Of a DNA stretch of 64,000 nt, positions 21,360 to 32,865 are shown piece after piece; position 1 is the stretch's first letter; each line of letters begins with the position of its first letter. The notes beneath the pieces are model-generated. The model was not told the DNA's origin and ran no database searches. It saw only the letters and a program-made list of their open reading frames with translations. The stretch is from Scolanthus callimorphus (lineage: Eukaryota > Cnidaria > Anthozoa > Actiniaria > Edwardsiidae). Both the position numbers and the translations under genes were made by a program. The stretch spans positions 10,129,573 through 10,193,572 of the forward strand of contig CM066915.1 of the NCBI GenBank assembly GCA_033964015.1. Reading direction: 5' to 3'.

Positions 21360-23850
21360 AGTAACTACTAGGGGTATGTGTGCAGTGGTAGCTGCATGGG
21401 ATAATTGTGTGCGCAATAGTAGCTGCATGGGATAATTGTGTGCGCAAAAGTAGCTGCGCGGGGCAATAGTGTGCGCAGTAGTAGCTGCATGGGGTAATAG
21501 TGTGCGCAGTAGTAGCTGCAAGGGTAATAGTGTGCGCAGTAGTAGCTGCAAGGGTAATAGTGTGCACAGTAGTAGCTGCAAGGGTAATAGTGTGCGCAGT
21601 AGTAGCTGCATGGGGTAATAGTGTGCGCAGTAGTAGCTGCAAGGGTAATAGTGTGCGCAGTAGTAGCTGCAAGGGTAATAGTGTGCGCAGTAGTAGCTGC
21701 ATGGTGTAATAGTGTGCGCAGTAGTAGCTGCAAGGGTAATAGTGTGCGCAAAAGTAACTTCAAGAGGTAATAGTGTGCGCAGCAGTAGCTGCAAGGGGCA
21801 ATAGTGTGCGCAGTAGTGGCTGCATGGGGTAATAGTGTGCGCAATAGTAGTTGCAAGGGTAATAGTGTGCGCAATAGTAACTACAAGGGGCAATAGTGTG
21901 CGCAGTAGTAGGTGCAAGGGTAAAAGTGTGTGCAGTAGTAGCTGCATGGGGTAATAGTGTGCGAAGTTGTAGCTGCATGGGATAATTGTGTGTACAATAG
22001 TAGCTGCACGGGGCAATAGTGTGCGCAGTAGTAGCTGCAAGTGGTAATAGTGTGCGCAGTAGTAGCTGCATGGGCAATAGTATGCGCAGTGGTAACTGCA
22101 AGAGTTATAGTATGCGCAGTAGTAGTTGCAAGGGGTAATAGTGTGCGCAGTAGTAGCTGCAAGGGTAATAGTGTGCGCAGTGGTAGCTGCATGGGGTAAT
22201 AGTGTGCGCAATAGTAGCTGCAAGGGTAATAGTGTGCGCAGTAGTAGTTGCAAGGGGTAATAGTGTGCGCAGTAGTAGCTGCATGGGTAATAGTGTGCGC
22301 AGTAGTAGCTGCATGGGGTAATAGTATGCGCAGTAGTAGCTGCATGGGGTAATAGTGTGCGCAGTAGTAGCTGCACGGGGTAATAGTGTGCGCAGCATAG
22401 CTGCATGGGATAATAGTGTGCGCAGTAGTAGCTGCAGGGCTAATAATGTGCGCAGTAGTAGCTGCCAGTGTAATAGTGTGCGCGGTAGTAGCTGCAGGGG
22501 TAAAAGTGTGCGCAGTAGTAGCTGCAAGGGTAATAGTGTGTGCAGTAGTAGCTGCATGGGGTAATAGTGTGCGCAGTAGTAGCTGCATGGGGTAATAGTA
22601 TGCACAGTAGTTGCAAGGGTAATAGTGTGCGCAATAGTAACTACAAGGGGCAATAGTGTGCGCAGTAGTAGTTGCAAGGGTAATAGTGTGCGCAATAGTA
22701 ACTACAAGGGGCAATAGTGTGCGCAGTAGTAGCTGCAACGGTAATAGTGTGTGCAGTAGTAGCTGCATGGGGTAATAGTGTGCGCAGTAGTAGCTGCATG
22801 GGGTAATAGTATGCACAGTAGTAGCTGCAAGGGTAATAGTGTGCGCAATAGTAACTACAAGGGGCAATAGTGCCCAGTAGTAGCTGCAAGGGTAAAAGTG
22901 TGTGCAGTGGTAGCTGCATGGGGTAATAGTGTGCGAAGTTGTAGCTGCATGGGATAATTGTGTGTACAATAGTAGCTGCACGGGGTAATAGTGTGCGCAG
23001 TAGTAGCTGCTAGTGGTAATAGTGTGCGCAGTAGTAGCTGCATGGGCAATAGTATGCGCAGTGGTAACTGCAAGAGTTATAGTGTGCGCAGTAGTAGCTG
23101 CAAGGGTAATAGTGTGCAATATAGATATAGTTGTGGGTGCCTATATAGCAGGCGCAACAGATAACGATGTCATAACGATAACGATGTGCAGTAGTAGCTG
23201 CATGGGGTAATAGTGTGCGCAGTAGTAGCTGCATGGGGTAATAGTATGCACAGTAGTTGCAAGGGTAATAGTGTGCGCAATAGTAACTACAAGGGGCAAT
23301 AGTGCCCAGTAGTAGCTGCAAGGGTAATAGTGTGCGCAGTAGTAGCTGCATGGGGTAATAGTATGCGCAGTAGTAGCTGCATGGGGTAATAGTGTGCGCA
23401 GTAGTAGCTGCACGGGGTAATAGTGTGCGCAGCATAGCTGCATGGGATAATAGTGTGCGCAGTAGTAGCTGCAGGGCTAATAATGTGCGCATAGCTGCAT
23501 GGGATAATAGTGTGCGCAGTAGTAGCTGCAGGGCTAATAATGTGCGCAGTAGTAGCTGCCAGTGTAATAGTGTGCGCGGTAGTAGCTGCAGGGGTAAAAG
23601 TGTGCGCAGTAGTAGCTGCAGGGGGTAATGGTTTGCGCGCTCAGTAGTAGCTGCAAAGGGTAATCGTGTGCGCAGTAGTAGCTGCATGGGGTAATAGTAT
23701 GCGCAGTTGTGGCTGCATAGTGTAATACTGTGGGCATTCGTAACTACAAGGGGTAATAGTGTGCACAGTAGTAGCTAATAGGGACATTAGTGTGCGCAGT
23801 ATTAGCTAGAAGGGGGATCGTTGTACGCAGTGGTAGCTATTAGGGTATCT
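21360..23850. repeat. ~30-bp minisatellite in the gag intron, copy 1
   Basis: About 80 units of 'gtagtagctgcaWggg(g)taatagtgtgcgca' (30-31 bp), decaying toward 23.7-23.85 kb. The long apparent minus-strand proteins here (TAHTITPCSYYCAHYYP type) are artefacts, since 30 bp is a multiple of three. The array fills most of the intron between gag exons 1 and 2. Confidence 0.95.
23118..23190. repeat. Captured flank segment inside the minisatellite
   Basis: 'caatatagatatagttgtgggtgcctatatagcaggcg...gataacgatgtc' interrupts the array here. The same sequence is the normal right-hand flank of the arrays at 23956-24010 and 26752-26806. It is absent from the corresponding place in copy 2. Confidence 0.75.
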
Positions 23851-26800
23851 TCGTGACAGTAAGATGTCAGCGATACTCGCTACGGGAGGTGATAATATTC
23901 GTAATTGCAGACACGAGGAATAAGAGTAGTAACTGCAATGGTTGGTTGGGTACGCAATATAGATATAGTTGTGGGTGCCTATATAGCAGGCGCAACAGAT
24001 AACGATGTCAGCATGTCGTAGTGTCTGCTAATAGCACCATAGTAATTTCTTTTTTCTTCCCCTTTTCACCCTCTTGTAGCCCGACCGGGTCAAAGTATTA
24101 GAAGACAGGGTAAAAGCCATGGAATAAGAGAGGGCATCTGAGAGCTGCACTGTCGCATTAGCTTCCTTGAGGCGTTACCTTAACAGGCATATCACAATGT
24201 TCGACCGGCTAAAGGTTATCGAACTCTTGCAGGCTCTTGTGAGGACATCACGTTCCCAGGCCCATGAGAAAGCGAAAAAGGATTCAGCCGCCCTCGATGA
24301 AGTCACTGCTAGGCTCTCGTCTATCGAGGATGCTCAGCTCCAGCGGTTATTGGTCGGCCTTCTTGGTGACCCCATCCGCGCCAAAATGGCCAAAGAAGCT
24401 GCCTCGATTTTGAAGGGAGGGACCAAGCCTCAGCCGCTGTTGGGGCGTACCCTCAGGAGGAACAGCTCAGCCCCGTACCAATACGTGCAATGTTATAATT
24501 GTTACAAGTGGGGTCATTATGCTAGAAGTTGCCCTCTCCGAACCCAGCAAAGGGGAAGGAATTCGGGCCGAGGACTGTGGAATGGAGCTCAGTACTAACT
24601 TTCCTTATCTGAACTGTACCCTGGATAATAAAAATAATAGATAATAAAGATATAAACTAAGCAATGAGCTGGGATGTACAACCAGTCTTAATGAATTATA
24701 ATTAAAGGTTCTTTGCATTTACGAAGTTTGCGCTCGTACTTCGACCACCTTTTATACAGCATAATTGTTTGGTTAGTATATTCTTAGGCATCTATTCTCC
24801 ACCCTTTATCCCTTCGGTGATCGGGGGGGCCTTAATAGCGTCCACATGGACATAGTCCAAATCCGGATCACCGAAGGGTTGGGTTCCTTGTGTTTTCGTC
24901 TTGTCTCCTTGTTCGTCACCTTGGCCTTTTCGTTCATTTCTATGCAAATTGCCCCTCATTCGCAACAAGAGTTCACCTGGCTAAACCAACGTTAAGGCCG
25001 TTGTCGTTTTTCTTCGGGGCATCTCACAAGGAGCCCAACCCTTCGTTGGTCCTTTCTCCAGTGCGCAGTAGTAGCTGCATGGGCAATAGTATGCGCAGTG
25101 GTAACTGCAAGAGTTATAGTATGCGCAGTAGTAGTTGCAAGGGGTAATAGTGTGCGCAGTAGTAGCTGCAAGGGTAATAGTGTGCGCAGTGGTAGCTGCA
25201 TGGGGTAATAGTGTGCGCAATAGTAGCTGCAAGGGTAATAGTGTGCGCAGTAGTAGTTGCAAGGGGTAATAGTGTGCGCAGTAGTAGCTGCAAGGGTAAT
25301 AGTGTGCGCAGTAGTAGCTGCATGGGGTAATAGTATGCGCAGTAGTAGCTGCATGGGGTAATAGTGTGCGCAGTAGTAGCTGCACGGGGTAATAGTGTGC
25401 GCATCATAGCTGCATGGGATAATAGTGTGCGCAGTAGTAGCTGCAGGGCTAATAATGTGCGCAGTAGTAGCTGCCAGTGTAATAGTGTGCGCGGTAGTAG
25501 CTGCAGGGGTAAAAGTGTGCGCAGTAGTAGCTGCAAGGGTAATAGTGTGTGCAGTAGTAGCTGCATGGGGTAATAGTGTGCGCAGTAGTAGCTGCATGGG
25601 GTAATAGTATGCACAGTAGTTGCAAGGGTAATAGTGTGCGCAATAGTAACTACAAGGGGCAATAGTGTGCGCAGTAGTATTTGCAAGGGTAATAGTGTGC
25701 GCAATAGTAACTACAAGGGGCAATAGTGTGCGCAGTAGTAGCTGCAACGGTAATAGTGTGTGCAGTAGTAGCTGCATGGGGTAATAGTGTGCGCAGTAGT
25801 AGCTGCATGGGGTAATAGTATGCACAGTAGTAGCTGCAAGGGTAATAGTGTGCGCAATAGTAACTACAAGGGGCAATAGTGCCCAGTAGTAGCTGCAAGG
25901 GTAAAAGTGTGTGCAGTGGTAGCTGCATGGGGTAATAGTGTGCGAAGTTGTAGCTGCATGGGATAATTGTGTGTACAATAGTAGCTGCACGGGGTAATAG
26001 TGTGCGCAGTAGTAGCTGCTAGTGGTAATAGTGTGCGCAGTAGTAGCTGCATGGGCAATAGTATGCGCAGTGGTAACTGCAAGAGTTATAGTGTGCGCAG
26101 TAGTAGCTGCAAGGGTAATAGTGTGCGCAGTAGTAGTTGCAAGGGGTAATAGTGTGCGCAGTAGTAGCTGCAAGGGTAATAGTGTGCGCAGTAGTAGCTG
26201 CATGGGGTAATAGTATGCGCAGTAGTAGCTGCATGGGGTAATAGTGTGCGCAGTAGTAGCTGCACGGGGTAATAGTGTGCGCAGCATAGCTGCATGGGAT
26301 AATAGTGTGCGCAGTAGTAGCTGCAGGGCTAATAATGTGCGCAGTAGTAGCTGCCAGTGTAATAGTGTGCGCGGTAGTAGCTGCAGGGGTAAAAGTGTGC
26401 GCAGTAGTAGCTGCAGGGGGTAATGGTTTGCGCGCTCAGTAGTAGCTGCAAAGGGTAATCGTGTGCGCAGTAGTAGCTGCATGGGGTAATAGTATGCGCA
26501 GTTGTGGCTGCATAGTGTAATACTGTGGGCATTCGTAACTACAAGGGGTAATAGTGTGCACAGTAGTAGCTAATAGGGACATTAGTGTGCGCAGTATTAG
26601 CTAGAAGGGGGATCGTTGTACGCAGTGGTAGCTATTAGGGTATCTTCGTGACAGTAAGATGTCAGCGATACTCGCTACGGGAGGTGATAATATTCGTAAT
26701 TGCAGACACGAGGAATAAGAGTAGTAACTGCAATGGTTGGTTGGGTACGCAATATAGATATAGTTGTGGGTGCCTATATAGCAGGCGCAACAGATAACGA

Positions 26801-26874
26801 TGTCAGCATGTCGTAGTGTCTGCTAATAGCACCATAGTAATTTCTTTTTTCTTCCCCTTTTCACCCTCTTGTAG

Positions 26875-27393
26875 CCCGACCGGGTCAAAGTATTAGAAGA
26901 CAGGGTAAAAGCCATGGAATAAGAGAGGGCATCTGAGAGCTGCACTGTCGCATTAGCTTCCTTGAGGCGTTACCTTAACAGGCATATCACAATGTTCGAC
27001 CGGCTAGAGGTTATCGAACTCTTGCAGGCTCTTGTGAGGACATCACGTTCCCAGGCCCATGAGAAAGCGGAGAAGTATTCAGCCGCCCTCGATGAAGTCA
27101 CTGCTAGGCTCTCGTCTATCGAGGATGCTCAGCTCCAGCGGTTATTGGTCGGCCTTCTTGGTGACCCCATCCGCGCCATAATGGCCAAAGAAGCTGCCTC
27201 GATTTTGAAGGGAGGGACCAAGCCTCAGCCGCTGTTGGGGCGTACCCTCAGGAGGAACAGCTCAGCCCCGTACCAATACGTGCAATGTTATAATTGTTAC
27301 AAGTGGGGTCATTATGCTAGAAGTTGCCCTCTCCGAACCCAGCAAAGGGGAAGGAATTCGGGCCGAGGACTGTGGAATGGAGCTCAGTACTAA
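26875..27393 (+). pseudogene. gag: gag exon 2, duplicated copy
   Basis: Near-identical to 24080-24598, with the same acceptor, the same TAA after KAME and the same CCHC knuckle. Differences include K-to-E and D-to-Y changes in the first 35 residues of the main open stretch. It is downstream of copy 1, so a single transcript could in principle skip copy 1 and use this one. Confidence 0.6.
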
Positions 27394-28080
27394 CTTTCCT
27401 TATCTGAACTGTACCCTGGATAATAAAAATAATAGATAATAAAGATATAAACTAAGCAATGAGCTGGGATGTACAACCAGTCTTAATGAATTATAATTAA
27501 AGGTTCTTTGCATTTACGAAGTTTGCGCTCGTACTTCGACCACCTTCTATACAGCATAATTGTTTGGTTAGTATATTCTTAGGCATCTATTCTCCACCCT
27601 TTATCCCTTCGGTGATCGGGGGGGCCTTAATAGCGTCCACATGGACATAGTCCAAATCCGGATCACCGAAGGGTTGGGTTCCTTGTGTTTTCGTCTTGTC
27701 TCCTTGTTCGTCACCTTGGCCTTTTCGTTCATTTCTATGCAAATTGCCCCTCATTCGCAACAAGAGTTCACCTGGCTAAACCAACGTTAAGGCCGTTGTC
27801 GTTTTTCTTCGGGGCATCTCACAAGGAGCCCAACCCTTCGTTGGTCCTTTCTCCAGAAATGGTAGTCAAGCCTTGAGAGGTTATGGTTTTCGACCCCGAT
27901 CACTTCAGAGCGGGAAATATCTATCGTTACTTTCGTGTTTGGGAGAGGTTGCTTTCCAGTTATCACTGCGAGGAGGGTACTTTCTCGGCGTGATGGGATT
28001 TAAGTCGCGGGCATTTCTTTCAACCTTTTAAAGGTCAGTTTACGAGCATAAAGCCTGATTTCAGTTCCCCTCCACCCGTA

Positions 28081-28389
28081 GTGCTTAAGACCTTGCCCAG
28101 CCACAAGAACTCCCGGGTCTCATCGCCCAGCCACAAGAACTCCCGGGTCTCATCGCCCAGCCACAAGAACTCCCGGGTCTCATCGCCCAGCCACAAGAAC
28201 TCCCGGGTCTCATCGCCCAGCCACAAGAACTCCCGGGTCTCATCGGGAATTTTGTTGATATGTGGAGAAGTGGGCATAGTCGACCCTCCACACTTGGTAC
28301 TACCCCTCACAGTCGAACCGCCCAAGACTAGGCTGTGCCATGACGAGCGGAATATGGACCTTTGGATTCAAGATCTCCAATTCAAGTGA
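28081..28389 (+). pseudogene. pol: pol stub: start of the reverse transcriptase, fused to in-frame 30-bp repeats
   Basis: After five copies of a Ser-His-Lys-Asn-Ser-Arg-Val repeat, the frame continues CGEVGIVDPPHLVLPLTVEP and PKTRLCHDERNMDLWIQDLQ, then stops. This matches the RT start of the minus-strand element at 40.4 kb (GVDDPPHLVLPLTIEPSKPR, then LCIDARFLNLWLRD). In the RT family the 'HDER' site is normally a conserved D-A-R, so it is also mutated. All catalytic motifs are gone. Confidence 0.7.
28096..28245. repeat. Five perfect 30-bp tandem repeats
   Basis: Unit CCCAGCCACAAGAACTCCCG plus GGTCTCATCG, five copies with no visible substitution. Being 30 bp, it keeps the pol frame open. Perfect identity suggests recent expansion. 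Confidence 0.95.
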
Positions 28390-28499
28390 GACCATGTCGG
28401 TAATCTCCCGCGTTATGTATTCCCCAGTCATGTTCAGACCCCTCGTCTTACACCTTTTTCGGGCTCGAATACAAAGGCATGTATTTCGTATTCCTCACA

Positions 28500-28730
28500 T
28501 GTGCCTTTCTATAGGCTCGGGTTGGCTGTGTCTAATGCGATTCGATCATGAGAGTGCCGGTCTCGCTCTATACAGACCGACGTGTGGGCCAGTTGTTTAT
28601 ACCTCCCTATCATGTGCCTTTCTATAAGCTCGGGTTGGCTGTGTCTAATGCGGTTCGATCATGGGAGTGCCGGTCTCGCTCTATACAGACCGACGTGTGG
28701 GCCAGTTGTTTATACCTCCCCCTCATGAGA
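28500..28730. repeat. ~115-bp direct repeat, two units
   Basis: 'gtgcctttctata(g/a)gctcgggttggctgtgtctaatgcg...gtttatacctccc' occurs twice in tandem with few differences. It lies in the 3' non-coding region of the DIRS-like element. Confidence 0.85.
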
Positions 28731-29113
28731 GTGTCCTTCAATCATGTACGCGCGGAAGCGGCAACGTATATTATATGCCTAAATCCACACGTGTATTATA
28801 TAACAACCAAAGCTGTATTTAAACTGCACGCGTTGCAGTTCGCATCTCAGAGATTAACACAAAAGTGAACAGTAAAAGTTTATAAAGTTTAACCAACTCT
28901 TAAAGATTAGGAATTCTGAGTGATGGGAGAGGTGTGCTCTTTATTTGGTTTACGCGCACCCGTAGTGCGGACAATAGGGCTTAAGCTTGCAAACATAGCA
29001 AATGACGTGTTACGCGGCAGGAGCGATCACCTCCCATAACTTAATTCCCGTGACGGGGTAATAGGTATGCAGTGAGGATAAGATACTATTTACAGTTTTT
29101 CTAGCAGACTCGT

Positions 29114-29462
29114 TTATATATGTACAATTTCTAGATATCTAGTGGACACGTCGATATCAGCCATCACTTTGCGCTTCGCAGCCATCACTTTGCGCTTCGG
29201 GTAAAAATACGAGAATCCTCTGCGCTCTTGAGTGTAAGTATACATAACATTCTTAACAACACGAAATCCGCGATTCACACCTGAGCTTGACTGTTTTGTG
29301 CGCAACACATCTAGGTACCTTTCTTTCGTGATGTCATTATTTTTCTTATTGATACCTTTACAATAATATTTACAACTCCCTTCCGAGAAGCAAATGTAAG
29401 TTTTCGAGCAAAGCGCCACCGCACCATCTGACTCGTTCTCCAGTTTAAATAATCCTGGTTTC
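29114..29462 (-). pseudogene. C-terminal remnant of a Polinton/adintovirus-type DNA polymerase B
   Basis: The minus-strand frame reads PGLFKLENES, then LCSKTYICF, CKGINKKNNDITKERYLDVL, and NRGFRVV...MYTYTQ...FYPKRKVM. The order 'PG.FK.E ... SKTY ... KG ... KR' is the end of protein-primed family B polymerases of Polinton-like elements (family knowledge). A 21-bp direct repeat (KRKVMAA duplicated) sits near the end. Only ~115 residues remain; exonuclease and palm domains are missing. It probably belongs with the capsid gene cluster at 33.2-37.1 kb. Confidence 0.55.
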
Positions 29463-29574
29463 TGAGATCGTAGGCTGCGTTCTCTGGTGTGTCATTTCTG
29501 GGGAACCAGTTGCACTTGTCAGCTTCGGATGGTCTCGTTACTCGGGTTTGAACAAGCTTTCAAGTGATTCCCCA

Positions 29575-29946
29575 TAAATAATAACTGATCTCATTAAAAT
29601 CTATTGTTTTCTCTCTGCATTATATCAACGAATACCACAATCTAAGTGTCTCAGCAAAAAACGGGAGCGGCTTTTTTTGTCAGCAGGGAAATTATCAGGG
29701 GGTAATTTCTTATACTCGCTAAATGGACACACTGCAATATTTTTAATAATGCTGTCTGGATTTGGAAACGGACAGCATTATTAAAAATATTGCAGTGTGT
29801 CTATTTTGCGAGTAAAAGAGATTACCCCTAATAATTTCTCTACTAGCAAAAAAGACCGATCTTGCTAAGACACTTAGATTTTGATTTTCGTCAACATAAT
29901 GCAGAAAAATAACTTATAGAATTTAAATAAGATCAGTTATCATTTC
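29575..29946. mobile_element. Foldback element (long hairpin)
   Basis: Arms of roughly 170 bp: 'aactgatctcattaaaatctat' on the left mirrors 'atagaatttaaataagatcagtt' on the right, and the inner arms ('acactgcaatatttttaataatgctgtc') are almost perfect. The loop is a few bases ('tggatttggaaac'). Non-coding. Confidence 0.75.
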
Positions 29947-30697
29947 TCGCGAAAGAAATAATAACACTGATGACGTATTCAATAATATAGTTTTAATTTC
30001 TTGTTTTGAGCTCTTTTACGGCTCGCTGCCGCCTTGTTCCTCGAGACACGGCATTCTTAGAACACCCTGAGACTCCACCTCCACTTTCTCATTTTGGCAT
30101 CGGAAACCCAGCCTTCTTCAAACTTGCGACACTCTTTGTTTGAGATGGGTATGCGGAATCTGGTGGAAAAGGACAATTATTAGTTGTTTTTTTAAACAAA
30201 GGATTGTGTTGGGAGAGAGACTCTCGCACGCTTAATCTGTGTCCATCGTGAACAGAAAAATAAGCACTAGAACTGTACGTCAAAAACACATTTAAATTGT
30301 CCGGAGTAACCAAAATAATGTCCCAGACTTTTAGAAAAAGCATCCAGCTGTTAGATAAAGAACATTATAGGCTATTTTGATCTGTCTTCAAGAGGATGGG
30401 ATTGGATTGAGATTTGAACCATTTTTGATTTTGTTGTCAGGAAAGCGGCCGGCAAAACTGCGACAGCCAGGTTTAATATTTAAAAAAACTCTTTCAAAAC
30501 TTGAAAGATTGGAGGACCTATTTGTTATGGAAAGCTTGTCATTCTAAGTTTCGTGAAAGTGTACAACTTGAATGATTGAAAGTCTAGTCAAATTTTAAAG
30601 CCGCACATTTGGAACAGTGAAATAGAGCTAATAGTTCTAATCCATGCAGTCGTGAATCATTTACGTTCGAAAATACAAGATTGGCAAAATAACTTAC

Positions 30698-30793
30698 CGT
30701 ATCTACTATCGCCTCTGCATTACGCAGCGTTTCTCCCCTGAAAGAGCACTGCGTCAGGAAAATTCCTCCTTCATCATCCGAATCGCTCTGCAT
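30698..30793 (-). CDS. Candidate first coding exon (32 codons), unknown protein
   Basis: ATG at 30793 opens MQSDSDDEGGIFLTQCSFRG... and the frame reaches a consensus donor ACG|GTAAGTTA at 30697, phase 0. The acidic Ser/Asp-rich start is typical of nuclear or transposase-related N-termini, but no family is recognised. No second exon is identified; the next minus-strand coding sequence is the polymerase scrap. 29.95-30.68 and 30.8-31.25 kb otherwise show nothing. Confidence 0.3.
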
Positions 30794-31254
30794 TTTGCGG
30801 CCGGTCAATCCAACAAATGTTGAGCAACGAATTAATTCTAGCCCAGGCAAATTATTTTAAAACAATAGAGAACCAATGAAAAGTTGACAATCTACAGCCT
30901 TCTTTATTTATTTTACAATTGATTCAAATTGCACAATAAACTTTCAAAAGCAATTATCTATTCGTTCCGCCCATCTCATTCAACGCAATTATCCCTTTGA
31001 CCATCTGACAATCGGCAAACAATAAACACTGTCAAACCTGTCAACTTCATCAACAATACTGATTCCCTATGATTATCCTATTAATTCTGCAGCCAATGAA
31101 AAGCTGTCAAATTTACAACTTTATTAATTGTTGTGATTTCTTTTGAAAATCTGACAATAATCAAAACCAAACCCTGATTAGCAATCTAATTTGAACTTTT
31201 TGCCAATATTATGCTAGAGAGAAAACAATGCATTTTAATAAGATTAGTTATTAT

Positions 31255-31376
31255 TAAAGATAATCACTTCGGCACACAGCATTCGTTGAAATATTGCTGT
31301 TGGCTTCGGGCTGCGCCCTCAGCCTACAGCAATATTTCAACGAATGCTGTATGCCTCAGTGATTATCTATTAAATA
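31255..31376. mobile_element. Small hairpin MITE
   Basis: 'cagcattcgttgaaatattgctgt' and 'acagcaatatttcaacgaatgctg' are perfect inverted arms around a GC-rich loop (cttcgggctgcgccctcag); outer 'gataatcac...gtgattatc' extends the pairing. Confidence 0.7.
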
Positions 31377-31438
31377 GCAAAGTATAGACTATCAGTATCG
31401 TCTCAACCAGGGAAACATCACGCCTGTCTAAGTACTTA

Positions 31439-32851
31439 CAGTGTGTTGCCCAAACTCCGGACGGTACCCAACCTCGGACACTTTGCATTTAAAGTACAGT
31501 ATTTTTAAAACTTAAAAGAAATTTAAGTTTTGATAACGCACAAATTAACAACCAACTATCATTCTCACTTGTAGTGCATTTTGTTACGTGCTCAACGCCA
31601 TTTGATGCGGGAGAATAAAAGTTTTACGAGGCAAGTTGCAGCGCGTTTGGCTTTAATATGAATGTTAACGGCTCCGTGAGTGTATCTTTCCAATTTGTAT
31701 CAGTTCTACTATCTTTTACGTAAAAGAAACATTTTGCTTTTTGGTTTAGAAAGGGAGTTATATAGTAGCTGTTTCTAACCCAAATGAAAACTTTGTGTTT
31801 CCGCTTCTTATTAGGAAGAAATCACGTTTTATACTGTTCCTGAAGTTTTTCCACGAAATGAACCCATCTTCGGACGCAAATAAACCACAACCTTAAATTG
31901 TGTCTAAAAAGACGAGAGAAAAATATAATGACTCTATGTTGCAGGATTTCGAAAATAAATAAGTGCATGGTAATGTGCTGGGTATTGTTTTAATGTTATT
32001 TAACAGAACCTCGAGAAAATACTGGAAAAACGAGAAGGTAATTAGATAGGATGCGAAGAAGTTATGGATAATTTGCATTTGAAAGCGTCGCATACTGCAA
32101 AAAAAAAATGGTGATTATTCTACTCGTGGAGCTACCTCGCTTTCTTATTGGCAATAAAGAATTACATTAATGTTTATTATTAAGGAAACTTTCTAGCCTT
32201 GACGATTAGCGATTTAGAGCTGAATTTTCGCCCCCAAGTCGAGGGATAATTAGTGTGACAATTCATCGCATGTTAGCAGCTACAAAATATAGATACCTAC
32301 GAAGAAGAAGACCAAAACGATAAATTTGAAGTTTATTCTTCTGTTAAATGAGCTGAAGTTTCTAAAATTTAATTGTAGAAATGCTAAGTATCAAAATAAT
32401 TACTTTTATTTCAACGAAGCGGGATAGTTATAAACGGAAAATATAGATAAGCTCGTTACCAACAACAACCACAAATTTCCCGCTGAAAATTTATTTTATT
32501 CGCGATTCTTCGCACACAATAAAGTTATAATAAGGAGACAAATATGTTGGCTGCAATTATGTTCGCAATTTCATCTTGACTGATAACACATATACTCAAA
32601 GGGAGTGGTGAAAATAATTTGTGCAGTTTGTGTCCGGAGTTTGGGCAAATTGTCCGTAGTTTGGGCAATTTTGAACAACAGAATTTTACCACACAGTTAC
32701 TTATCATTTAGAGAAAAATTAGAGTTTTTACGCTGTTTACATCAGAAAACAGGTTTACTTACCGCTTACAAACTTTCAAACTGTTGCGACTTATTTTCGA
32801 AATGTTATAGCGATAAACGCAAAAACCGTCCGGAGTTTGGGCAACACACTG
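31439..32851. mobile_element. Tc1/pogo-like MITE, 24-bp TIRs, TA duplication
   Basis: The element begins CAGTGTGTTGCCCAAACTCC(GGAC) and ends with the exact reverse complement. TA flanks both sides (31437-31438, 32852-32853). Two further 'gtccg(g/t)agtttgggcaa' motifs lie inside at 32629-32670, typical of subterminal binding-site repeats. Short ORFs only, so it is non-autonomous. Confidence 0.8.
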
Positions 32852-32865
32852 TATCTAAACATTCA

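Larger units (their letters stand above)
20732..24598 (+). pseudogene. gag: Spliced gag of the DIRS-like element (exon 1 plus exon 2 copy 1)
   Basis: Exon 1 (20732-20902, 57 codons) encodes MAARDLPLPPGALPAVVPAP, a Pro/Ala/Val-rich peptide ending NEAEQ at a donor CAG|GTAGAG. Exon 2 begins at 24080 after a strong acceptor (ccctcttgtag), phase 0, with PDRVKVLEDRVKAME, then a TAA at 24125-24127, then about 157 codons in the same frame. The C-terminus has a CCHC knuckle (CYNCYKWGHYARSC) followed by an Arg/Gly tail, as in retroelement nucleocapsids. The TAA is also present in the second copy of exon 2, so it predates the duplication. Confidence 0.65.
22056..27857. repeat. Tandem duplication of ~3 kb (22056-25060 and 25061-27857)
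   Basis: The second half of the minisatellite, gag exon 2 and its 3' flank are repeated head to tail. The junction at 25060/25061 joins 'ctttctccag' directly to 'tgcgcagtagtagctgc'. The same 'ctttctccag' ends copy 2 at 27857 and continues into unique sequence. The copies differ by few substitutions and by about 200 bp of extra array in copy 1, so the duplication is fairly recent. Confidence 0.85.
20488..29088 (+). mobile_element. DIRS-like tyrosine-recombinase retrotransposon, internally duplicated and deleted
   Basis: Ends are inferred from a short deletion derivative at 32866-33193 that has the same two termini. The left end is ACTATTCTCACTGCATACAT; the right end, in reverse complement, is TAGTATCTTATCCTCACTGC, so the element has imperfect inverted terminal repeats centred on CTCACTGCATAC. 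It holds a spliced gag (20732-20902 plus exon 2 at 24080-24598, repeated at 26875-27393), a pol stub with the start of RT (28081-28389), and a 115-bp direct repeat near the 3' end. Most of RT, RNase H and the recombinase are missing, so it is non-autonomous. Family name is inferred from RT relatedness and ITRs. Confidence 0.6.

Noticed and set aside
21289..26482. Very long overlapping minus-strand ORFs encoding Cys/Tyr/His/Thr repeats (up to ~500 codons)
   Set aside because: They are translations of the 30-bp minisatellite, open because the unit is a multiple of three and contains no stop in those frames. Several frames are open at once and no start context or conservation argument exists.
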